A DNA stretch of 19,827 nt from Dunaliella salina (lineage: Eukaryota; Chlorophyta; Chlorophyceae; Chlamydomonadales; Dunaliellaceae). Below are positions 7,529-16,500 of this stretch, one piece after another; the stretch's first letter is position 1, and each line of letters starts with the position of its first letter. The DNA lies in the NCBI GenBank assembly GCA_002284615.2, contig MU070324.1, positions 28,601 to 48,427 of the forward strand. Direction: 5' to 3'. The translations under genes were made by a program, and so were the position numbers. Under the pieces are notes generated by a model that was given only the letters and a program-made list of their open reading frames with translations, was not told where the DNA came from and did not search any database.

Positions 7529-7772
7529 TGTAAGGTTGCCAGAGAAAGAGAACTGGGGGAACCGGATTTGAACCCGGCACTCGGCACTGAAAAGTGTCAG
7601 CTATTCGTAAAGAATATTGATACCCTTGATTGTCTGAGCATGTACCTCTGATGGGTTTTCTTGGACTGATATACGTTCGGATACGTCTTCGTGCGTGCTG
7701 ATACGCGGATGCTGAATTATATCTGATTTATACTGAAATTCTTCTGAGTTTATTATGACCTGCGTCGTTACA
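7529..7772 (-). repeat. 5' LTR of the gypsy element
   Basis: A 244-base repeat matching 2081-2322, with the same TGTAA/TTACA ends. It would carry the promoter for the minus-strand genomic RNA. The T-arm-like motif lies at 7562-7575. Confidence 0.95.
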
Positions 7773-8130
7773 TGAAATCGTCAGTAACGGTGTGAAAAAC
7801 TCAGACCGTCAGGAACTCAAGTGACCCGAGGGGAAAACTCATTTCCCGAGCGAGTGCACTCGCAGGTCTCCATGTGAACTCAAATTGCCGTAATCAGATT
7901 AATCTGGTGTTCTGGACGTCAAAAAAATGAGGGGGATGAGGAGGAATGGAGGATGAGTTCATGAAGTTCTTCCCTGATCATGTCGGACTGAAGGGGAAGA
8001 CATGAAGAGCAGGACGTGTGAACGTGCCTGGATTCAGCTGAGATTTTTGTGGATATAGCAAGGTACTGTTTCACGAACGCACTTGAAGTGAAGGGACATA
8101 GGTTCCTGCAGAACTATGCATATTTGCAGG
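7773..8130. mobile_element. Interior of the host MITE/fold-back element
   Basis: It begins with the second TGAAA copy, then has CGTCAGTAACGG and GACCGTCAGG words like those at the element's ends (1947-2080 and 8422-8614). There is no supported ORF. A GGAGGAATGGAGG-like purine patch lies near 7935-7955. I interpret it as the middle of the repeat that received both retrotransposon insertions. Confidence 0.4.
8126..8130. repeat. Target-site duplication GCAGG of the 286-base TRIM, left copy
   Basis: GCAGG before the left terminal repeat recurs at 8417-8421 after the right one: an exact 5-base target duplication. Confidence 0.9.
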
Positions 8131-8416
8131 TGTAACGATATAAATAAAGAAACAAGCGAGGTGTGCTCAAGGCGTCGTCAAGGCTCATCAGTTTTTCAGT
8201 GACTCAGTCGCTCAGTCATCTGTTACATTTGGTGGAGCTGCTCGGTTCGAAATCCGCCGTCCTCTGTCTACATACCTTGTTCAGCCGCCGTGGACGTCGG
8301 TGTCCAACGGGGAGAGGTATGTAACGATATAAATAAGGAAGCAAGCGGGGTGCACTCAAGGCGTCGTTAGGGCGCATCAGTTTTTCAGTGACTCGGTCAC
8401 TCAGTCATCTGTTACA
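8131..8416 (+). mobile_element. TRIM-type miniature LTR retrotransposon, 286 bases
   Basis: Two 97-base terminal repeats (8131-8227 and 8320-8416, about 90% identical, bounded by TGTAAC and GTTACA) flank only 92 bases. Directly after the left repeat is TTTGGTGGAGCT, identical to the primer site of the gypsy element in this window. Directly before the right repeat is ACGGGGAGAGGTA, a polypurine tract. Each LTR has a TATAAATA promoter-like word. There is no coding capacity, so it needs enzymes in trans. An imperfect B-box, GGTTCGAAATCC, lies at 8244-8255. Shared LTR ends, primer site and 5-base duplication size make the gypsy family the likely helper. Confidence 0.92.
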
Positions 8417-8421
8417 GCAGG

Positions 8422-8614
8422 CACCACCTACAATTTATGTTATTTCTGGCGATTTTTTACCGTGCAAGAATGAAAAAGCCCGATCGTCAACGTCAAAAAT
8501 AGAAATCACCGTCATTTACGGTCAATATTCAGTTCTTGACGGTATGAATCGTACATCACGTCACGGACCGTCAGGCGTCAGGGCACAGCACTGGTCAAAA
8601 TGTCATAGTGTAGC
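8422..8614. mobile_element. Right end of the host MITE/fold-back element
   Basis: It contains CGTCAACGTC, CACCGTCATTTACGG and GACGGT words. It ends with the inverted counterpart (GGCGTCAGGGCACAGCACT, 8572-8592) of the left-end AGTGCTGTGC/TGACGCC block. No gene is seen. Confidence 0.4.
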
Positions 8615-8785
8615 ATAGTGTCAAAGTTTTTGGGGGTGCCGGGGGTTCTTCTGAGAGGCCATAGTGTCAAAGTATCATGGTGTGGCAAAGTGTCAAAGCT
8701 TTTGGGGGGTGCCTGGGGTTCCAGTAGCAGGCCATAGTGTCGAAGAGTCATGGTGTGGCAAAGTGTCAAGTTTTTGGGGGTGTGT
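8615..8785. repeat. 73-base tandem repeat, about 2.4 copies
   Basis: The unit has GTGTGGCAAAGTGTCAAAG, then TTTTGGGGG and GGCCATAGTGTC. TGTGGCA occurs at 8681 and 8754, giving a period of 73. It abuts the right end of the MITE-like element and shares the TAGTGTCAAA word with its left end. Confidence 0.8.
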
Positions 8786-8789
8786 TGCA

Positions 8790-9499
8790 AGATCCAGTGT
8801 TTGCAATGGTGGCCGATGGTAGGGCATCATTCAGTTTCTGCCATCTCTGGTAGTGGAGGCCAGAGGTGTCAGCAGAGACAAGCTTGTGTTTCCTGTGCAT
8901 GTGTGCTTTAAATTTGTCATTCAGGTTGGTGAGGTAGTGCATCAGGAAAGCGTGGGAGCGGTGCATGCCATCATGTCGTGAGGAAGAGGTCTTCAATGAA
9001 AGCCAACAAAAATTGTGGAAAGGGTCCTTGGCATTGGAATTGTAGTGTCGATGGTGTCTGAAAGGGCTGTGGTGCGAACGCAAGCATCAGCTCCCTCATT
9101 TCCTATAATGCCAGAGTGGGCTTTGACTTCGTAGGAATGAATAGGGTGGGGGGAGTCCTCTATTATGGTTGATATTTCATGAACGAGCTCTGCCTGTAGT
9201 TGATACCTCATGCGCATCAGATTCAGGGTTTATTTAGAAATCTGGGATAGGCAGGATGCACTATCAGTAGCAATTTTAGTTTGCTCATGTCGGAGTGCCG
9301 CAAGGATACCCACAAGTTCTGCTCTGGCAATGGTATTGGTGGGCCCATGGCCATTGGGTTTTATGTGCAGTTGCAAGTGCTGGGAGGGTGGAGTTGTGTC
9401 CCTTCCCGGTTTGTAAACGCCTGAGCCAGAAAGTGATGGGGAGTCATTACCTTTTTGTTTAACTACACTGCCGTCGGGGAATGAATAGATATTTTTCAT
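8790..9499 (-). pseudogene. Non-LTR retrotransposon 3' fragment: RNase H and C-terminal tail
   Basis: The minus strand reads an RNase HI domain: FPDGSVVKQ (first Asp), ARAELVGILAALRHE (Glu), IATDSASCL (second Asp), then KAHSGIIGNEGADA (His and last Asp). Between them an in-frame TAA at 9230-9232 interrupts the domain (SQISK-stop-TLNLM). A following frame contains HAFLMHYLTNLNDK, AHMHRKHKL and HYQRWQKLNDA, the sort of tail that follows RNase H in algal non-LTR elements as I remember them. RNase H would remove RNA after reverse transcription. The RT itself is missing or too decayed to see. The fragment is dead. Confidence 0.75.
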
Positions 9500-9735
9500 C
9501 TTTCCAAGAATTTCTTAGTTTGCATTTGCAATCAGCAGCTCGGGAGAAAATAAGAAGGTTGAAAAGTCTTGCCTTGCAGCTCAATCCAGTTGCTTTCATT
9601 GAGGATGAGTTTTCTGCCTACCAAAGCTTAGATGGATCATGTAGCTGAATAGAATCTTGGTTTTGATGCCTCCACTGCCCAATACCATAGCCATCCTCGC
9701 GATATATTTGTGCGATGTAACCCAAGGAGGAATGA
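9500..9735 (-). pseudogene. Possible RT-RNase H connector of the non-LTR fragment
   Basis: On the minus strand weak protein-like words (RGWLYWAVEASKPRFYS-like, then LNESNWIELQGKTF) run toward the RNase H with several stops between. They fit a decayed connector upstream of RNase H but do not identify it alone. Confidence 0.25.
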
Positions 9736-10271
9736 AAAGAAAAGGCAAGCCAAAGGTTCCTGCTTGCACAAAGGAAAGGTTCCGAACCTTTACAGTCCCT
9801 GTCTAAGCTTGAAAAGAGATAAGTTAAACTGAACAGGCAGAGAAAGAATTTCTTTACATCGATTCAGGAGACACAGTGGCCCAAAGAGCCGTGAGTATCC
9901 TTCACCACAAACCCAAGGAAGAGATTTTTAAGGTACTGATGAATTACTGGAAGCGCCTGCCGCCAGAATCTGACTGTGAGAGGCGCTTTTGTTTTCAACA
10001 ACACACCCAGCAGTGACAAGTTAGTGGGCGTACAAGTTGATTAGAATTTACAATAAGCCATTAGTCACAATACGCAACTGCTAGACTGCAAGAAAAGAAA
10101 GTGTGTAGGCATACCGAGCAGAATTGACATAAGGTTTAGATGCACGCTTAGTTCACCTAGAAGCCAAGGTCTTCGAGTCACCACTGCAACTCATACGCCT
10201 CCTGAACCAAGCTAGGGGCTGATAGGTAAATTCGGTGAGGTTTGGCAGGTTGTCAGCCAAGCATTTGCGGA
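9736..10271. other. Stretch without a recognised gene
   Basis: I see no supported ORF. AAGCGCCT (9951-9958) and AGGCGCTT (9981-9988) form an 8-base stem with a 22-base loop. On the minus strand TGTAA occurs near 10048, a word used as a polyadenylation signal in several green algae. It is about 430 bases beyond the stop codon of the minus-strand gene, so much of this segment may be its 3' UTR and the intergenic space. Confidence 0.35.
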
Positions 10272-10358
10272 CTTGGCTCTTTCTTTCTACCTTGCTCTGC
10301 CTTGGCTCTTTCTTTCTACCTTGCTCTTCCTTGGCTCGTTTTTTCTACCTTGCTCTCT
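10272..10358. repeat. 29-base tandem repeat, three copies
   Basis: CTTGGCTCTTTCTTTCTACC followed by TTGCTCTGC is repeated at 10272, 10301 and 10330. It lies in the probable 3' UTR of the minus-strand gene, where it would read as an A/G-rich tract. Confidence 0.85.
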
Positions 10359-10474
10359 GCCTTTCTGACAGAGGAGAGTAGGAGAAGGAGTTAGCAAACG
10401 GTCTGGGCACAGGAAAAGGGAGTGGCAGCAATAAACATGAATAGTTCGTATGCTGGTTTCAAGCGCTGCACGAG

Positions 10475-10567
10475 TTAAGCACCCTCATCGTACTTGTAGG
10501 CATTGTATGCATCCACACCCCGCGCCAAAAGGGCATCTTCCACCATGCCTCGCACTTGGGCCTCCAC
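10475..10567 (-). CDS. Terminal exon of the host gene
   Basis: Thirty codons plus TAA. A good 3' splice site (GTTTGAATGCAG) precedes GTGGAGGCCCAAGTG. The protein is VEAQVRGMVEDALLARG followed by VDAYNAYKYDEGA and the stop. Codon use is clearly non-random. It starts in phase 0, matching the end of the exon at 11878-11967. Confidence 0.7.
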   Translation of the reverse strand: MEAQVRGMVEDALLARGVDAYNAYKYDEGA

Positions 10568-13500
10568 CTGCATTCAAACACACATGGGAAAGCAGGTGTG
10601 AAGCCTGATACTGGAAACTTTGCCCGCAAATGTCGGAAACATGCATGAAAGTAAGCGCAACAAGAGCAAATCTTGTGCCATCAGCGATGTACTCATGTTA
10701 TGAAGTCTCGCTTCCCCGGTCCTGTGGGAAATGGAGTGTTGCAGATGAGGTTCCAAGCATAGAACAGACAAGGGATAACAAAGAAGCATGCAGCCACGGT
10801 CCTGCTTCACTTTGTCTGCATCAGAAACCCAGCACGATAAGATCTTTACAGCAACAGAATTCCCCCCCCACTCTCCGCTGCGCTGTGCACAATCCCTGAT
10901 TGTTAACAAATCCTTGGAGGTGCTGAAGCGTTCCGGACAGCCTAACCCCCTTTTTGCCGTGGATGAAGCCTGTGCCAGTCCTGAAGGGCTGTGAGAGCAT
11001 GAAAGGATAATGCAGGGTGCATGCACATGTGAACGCCCCTGCATGTGTTTTGCAAGTAGACATTCAAACAGAGAAAGGGTTTAACCTTCCCAGCAGGTAC
11101 TCTTCTGTACACCAGGAAGGTAGAAGAACTCTGCTTGACCATGCTGAGGTAGCAGTGCACTCCTCGCATTAAATGTGGCCTACTCCTGGTAAGACTCAGC
11201 TGAACTAGCAGTGCATTTCCGCCGCAAGATACAGATGAGCTAGCAGAGCGCTCTCCCAGCATCAATGTGGCCTGCCCTTGGCAGGACCATGCCAAGCTGG
11301 CAGTGCACTTCCTGCACAAATTGCGGACTACCCATAGCATGACTGAGCTGAGCTGGCAGTGTAATCCCTGCACGAGTTGTGGCCTGCCCTGAGCACAACA
11401 AGGCTGAACTAATAGTGCTTCTCCTGCTTGAGTTGTGGCCTGCCTACGATTCTGACGAGCTAGCATTGCATTCTCTGCATCAAACGTGGCCTACCCTTGG
11501 CATGATTTTGATGAGCTAGCATTGCATTCTGTGCATAAAATTTCGCCTGCCCTTATCACAACGCGGCTGAGCGAGCATTGCATGCTCTGCGAGAATTGTG
11601 GCCAGCTAAGCTGATCTAGCTGCGTCCTCGGAGCACAAAGAGCGGCCTACCTTGGCAAGACCAAGCCAAGCTGGCAGTGCAGTCCCTGCACAAACAGTGG
11701 CCTGTCCTTGGCAAGACCCAGCTGAACAACAGCGCACACCCTGCATCAAATATGGCTTGCTCTCGGCAAGGCTGAGCTGAGCTAGCAGTGCTATTCCCAT
11801 GTGAATTGTGACCAGCTAGGCTTAAAGCGGCTAAGCTGGCAGTGCACTTCTTGCATGGATGGCGACCAGCCCTTGACATGACAAAGCTGTGCTGCTGGCT
11901 GAGTTTCCAGCCAAGCTAGCAGGCTGGCTCTTTGCTGAGCTTGGGCGTCTTCCTCAAGCGTTATGGCCTGCCTAAACCATGATTGTAGGTATAGAGGCCA
12001 CAACTGTGTGTCGCGAATGCACGAGGACCCATGTGCGCCCAATTGTGCTGCACCTTGCATGCCCATGCGTTTCCAAGCGTGTCGCAATCATGCCTGCCCA
12101 TGATTGCAAGTGTTTGCTTTGACGGCACTCCACAGGCTTGGGCCAAAGCCCATTCTCAGTGCGCCAGGGGACTCCTAGCCCAAAACAACCCTGGCATTCA
12201 GGGTTTTCTTGGACATGGCAAGTGCAGACTGCCAGGATTCAGAGGGTTGCTGCTCCCTTCTATCTAGGCCCATTCGCATGTCTCAAGGACCATGGACCTT
12301 GCACTTCCGTGGATAGCACAACTCTATGGGACGCAGCACATCTCCAACAGATGCAGCACATATGTTGCTCTCCAACAGACGCACTCTTAGACACTGCGCA
12401 GATTCTTCACTCCCAGCGTGCACCGGAATTTGTGGATCAGCTGCCAGTCCTGATCCTCTATCTGACCCGCAAGCAGACTTCCCTGCCACCTGCTTGGTCT
12501 GAAATCAACGGACCTGAAAAATATGTGTGTTCAGTCCGGGTCTGTGATCAAATGTCCTGGATGATTTGGCACAAGTGCAGCCTGATGCTCATACCTGGGC
12601 ATGCCATGCTTCTATGTGCGTCACTGAGGCATCCTTGTGTGCATCACTGAGGCGTTCATATGTGCATACCTGGGGCATTCCTGTGATTAATGCTCATAGC
12701 TGGGCATGCAGTGCTTCCACTTTCATCACTGAGATACCCCTGTGAGTGTTACCCATACCTGGGGCATCCCTGTGTCCATCGCTGAGTCACCCTATGAGCA
12801 ATGCCCATACCTGGGGCATTCCCATGAGCATACCTGGGGCATCCCTGAGTGCATCACAGGGCCATCCCTGATGGTTGATGCTCATACTTGGGCATACCAT
12901 GCTTGAATGTGCATTTCTGGGCATCCCTACGTGCATACCTGGGGCATCTTTGTGCATGATGCACATACCTGGGGTATCCCTGTGTGCGTCACAGGGGTAT
13001 CCCTATGCACGATGCTCGTACCTGGGGCATCCGTGTGTGCATCGCTGAGTCCTCCTATGAGCGATGCCCACACCTGGGGCATTCTTATGAGCATACCTGG
13101 GGCATCCCAATGTACAGCACTGGGGCATCCCTGTGCATGATGCTCGTACCTGGGGCATCCCTGTGTGCATCGCTGAGTCCTCCTATGAGCGATGCCCACA
13201 CCTGGGGCATTCCCATGAGCATACCTGGGGCATCCCAATGTACAGCACTGGTGCATCCCTGTGCATGATGCTCGTACCTGGGGCATCCCTGTGTGCATCG
13301 CTGAGTCCTCCTATGAGCGATGCCCACACCTGGGGCATTCTTATGAGCATACCTGGGGCATCCCATTTTGCAACACTGGGGCAAAAGGTGCCCTGCAAGC
13401 CATGCTCATACCTGGGCATGCCGTGCTTCAATGTGCATCACGGGGTCATCCTTGCGAGTGGCGAGGGCCTCGCGCCGCTCCCTGACGCCCGGCCTGGGGC

Positions 13501-16500
13501 CCTCTTTTCCTCCGCCTGCAAGCACGGGATGGAGGTGCGCCAGCAAGGCTTGCGCCGTGGCCTTTGGTGACCTAACTATGTGCATGGCATGGTGTTGCAT
13601 CGACCCCAGCTTGAAGCTCCCTCTCATGGTGCACCTGCTAGCTTGGCAATAGTGTCCAGCCTTGCCCTTGCAGAGCATTCAGATTCAGAGCCTCTGAGGA
13701 GTTTGTGTGCTTCCCTGCACAACCTGGGTGATCATGTCATTGTTGTAGACCAGTGCGCTATCTCGGTGTGTTCTGTGTTGAACGTGGTCCAACAAGATCA
13801 GAGAAAGAAGGGTGATGACGTTCGGGCAAACATGCACAGATGAGGTAAGCTGCCCAGAGCATGTTCAAGGAGGACACTTGCATTTGACTTGCATGCATGT
13901 GACACATGTATTTGATACATGACCCCTGGCATGCATGTGACACATGCGTTTGATACGTGACCCCCGGCATGCATTTGACACATGCATTTTATACAGGACC
14001 CTTGGCATGCATGTGACACATGCGTTTGATACATGATCCCCGGCATGCATGTGACAACAACAACAGCGGAAAAATACTTGACAAAGGCCTCCAAGATATT
14101 TATCCGGAGGCACGCTTAGCCTCCAAGAAACGCATGGAGACAGGCACAAAGAGGCAGCCCTGAACTGCTCAATTATTATTATCATTTAATGCTGTAATTG
14201 CTGCTACGCAATTCATTAAAATTACTGTGATTGACGTGCCCATGCTGCACAATAAAAGCATGAAGAAGAACCGCCAAGAACTGCTGATAAACAGCAACTG
14301 CGGTATGCACCATCCCTGAAATGACACAACTGAAAGCAAAGAACTCAAAAGCGCCCACCCTGCAGGGAACCTCAGAAAAGAGATCTCTCTGCAGCAAAAT
14401 TGTGCTTTCGGTATGGTACAAGTTGAGGAGCCCAGATAGTCCAGATGAAGAGAACGCATCTGGCCTCATGCCTAGGAATTACACGCTTGCGGACAGGCTG
14501 ACCTTGCATTACTGAGCCATGGTACACCCTCCAGCTGTGTCAAACTACACCTACTAGCAACGGACGCACAAGCCAAGTCAAAATAGCCCCACTTACCACA
14601 CTGACGCAATGCATCCCCTCAGAACATCCATCCAACAGCCATCTATTTCGATTTTGATTACAAGTTCAAGTTAGCTTACAACATACCAATCATGCAAGGG
14701 GAGCACTCACCCCTGTGTGCCCACTCTACAGCCTCACTTATCTCATGCACTCAATATACCTCCCAATACACTCACGCACTCATCCTCATTCACGCACTCA
14801 TCCTCACTCACGCACACAAGCTGCCACCCACCATACTGATCTTGAGATGCGCTAACGTCTGCCTCAATGCCAAAATTGCCGGCCGCAGAGTCGCCAGCTT
14901 CAGCGCCCTGCATGGGTGCTTGGTCACGTCCTGCCCTCAGTTGCGCCTGCTGCTTGACCCAGGCCTTTGCTCGGATCTGCACCAGCAAACCATGCACATC
15001 CTCACCCGAGGTCTGCACCAGTAAAATGACCAGTTCTATGCAACGCAGTAGAACTGCAGTTCTTGTTGGCAAGTGAGAAGTGTAACTCTTCTTGGTGGAA
15101 CACGCCTCACGAGCCGGAATATAACCATGCACATCCTCACGAGGCCAGCACCAGCACTTCATTCACACTGTGACTTGGCATGCACCAGCCATTTGCGTCG
15201 TCCCCACATTTGCGTCGGCCCCACGGCTGGACCCCCCCTTGCCTAGGCGAATGAGTATCATTAACTTTGCAACGGCATAACTCGTCCATTCCTGCACCAC
15301 AGACCTGAATTGTGCGTTAAATAGCTGTTTTTGTGCTCTACAAGCAGGTGCTAAGAGGGGTAATGCAAAGTGAGGTGCAGTGTGTGGCCAACAGGAATGA
15401 ATTGAGGAAATAAAGCAAAAAATGCATTTGGAACCCAACAAATCAGTGTGCCATTTCCTGGTCTACCGATTGACCCCATTGTTTAATTCGATGCATTATT
15501 GTACCCTGCAACTATGTGCCAAGTTGGGGACGGCAACTTGCAGCACGGGCAAGCTGACGGAGGTCCAACATTCCGCGCCCTCATCTGTTCCGATGGGTCA
15601 CCCCACCAGCACGCTCCCCCAGAGCCCCCTCGCAAAATCTGACATTGCAGCATGATTAGACGGCCTCAGAGCAGCTTAAGTCCAGGAGCGCTGGTTGCTT
15701 GGCGCAAGTTCGAATCCACTTTTTTCAGCCAAAATGGGTGCAAAATGACCTTCTAAATGCTTGGGACATTGAAACATGTCTGGGATGCTGTCGGCAGACT
15801 AGGATGCATGCAGGATGCATGAACAGCTTAATGACTCTGTAAGGGGGGGGGGTCCAGCCGCAGGGACAACCCAAACTATCCACAGGTTCACTTGCCGTTC
15901 AACACCAGCAAACTATGCACAGGTTTACCTGTGCATGCTGCTTGACACAGGCCTTTGCTTGGATCCGACAAGAGATGAGGATGGTGATCTGACGAGTAAG
16001 GAGAATCGTGTCTGCTGCTTGACCCAGGCCTTTGCATGGGTCTGTTGAAATATAAGGAGCGTTGCGATCTGATAAGTGAGGAGAGCCGTGCCTGCTGCGT
16101 GGCTAAATCCTTTGCTCGGACCTGACAAGTGAGGAGAATTGTGATCTGATGAATAAGGAGAGTTGTGCCTGCTGCTTGGCCCAGGCCTTTGCTCGGATCT
16201 GGGAGCATTGTGATCTGATGAATGAAGAGCATTGGGATTTGACCAGCAAGGAGCAAGAAGACAGGCAGGAGAAGTGGCCTTAGTATGGATAAACATAGGG
16301 ACACAAAATTAAGGAGCGAGTAGGCTAAGTCGAGACCCAAGGGAGCCTGACGATAGGCTCTGCCAACAAGGAATATGTGAGCGCTGAGGTTGCGTATCGC
16401 AGTTCTTTTGGCTATGGCTGCAAAATCATAGCCTTCAAACGAGCTGTCTGTGCCCTGACTTTTTTTGCACGAGGGCCTTTCATGCAAGCTTATTATCGCT

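Larger units (their letters stand above)
2081..7772 (-). mobile_element. Ty3/gypsy chromovirus, complete ends, degenerate genes
   Basis: A full-length LTR retrotransposon of 5,692 bases, about 5.3 kb without the TRIM nested in it. Read on the minus strand the order is 5' LTR, primer site, gag, protease remnant, RT, RNase H, integrase, GPY/F-like segment, chromodomain, polypurine tract, 3' LTR. The RT-RNase H-integrase order plus a C-terminal chromodomain places it among Ty3/gypsy chromoviruses. Target duplication TGAAA flanks it. The LTRs are about 95% identical by eye, so insertion is moderately old. Gag and pol are broken by several frameshifts, in-frame stops and short internal deletions, so the copy cannot be autonomous. 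Confidence 0.93.

Noticed and set aside
10942..11879. Minus-strand open frames rich in Gln, Leu and Cys across the 55-base array
   Set aside because: They mirror the repeat unit and have no phase-compatible splice sites with the neighbouring exons.
12907..13570. Long overlapping open frames on both strands with repeated His/Met/Cys words
   Set aside because: They follow the minisatellite period and exist in several frames, so they are products of the repeat, not genes.
13752..13800. Possible host-gene exon reading THRDSALVYNNDMITQ on the minus strand
   Set aside because: The donor is poor (GTTGTG) and the phase does not fit between the exons at 14832 and 13412, which already join without it.
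13891..14060. CRISPR-like array
   Set aside because: The 38-base units are directly contiguous with no unique spacers, so this is an ordinary tandem repeat.
15888..16487. 199-codon minus-strand open frame
   Set aside because: It runs through the 77-base array, whose units explain the repeated Ala/Gln/Ser words; no start context or domain is visible.
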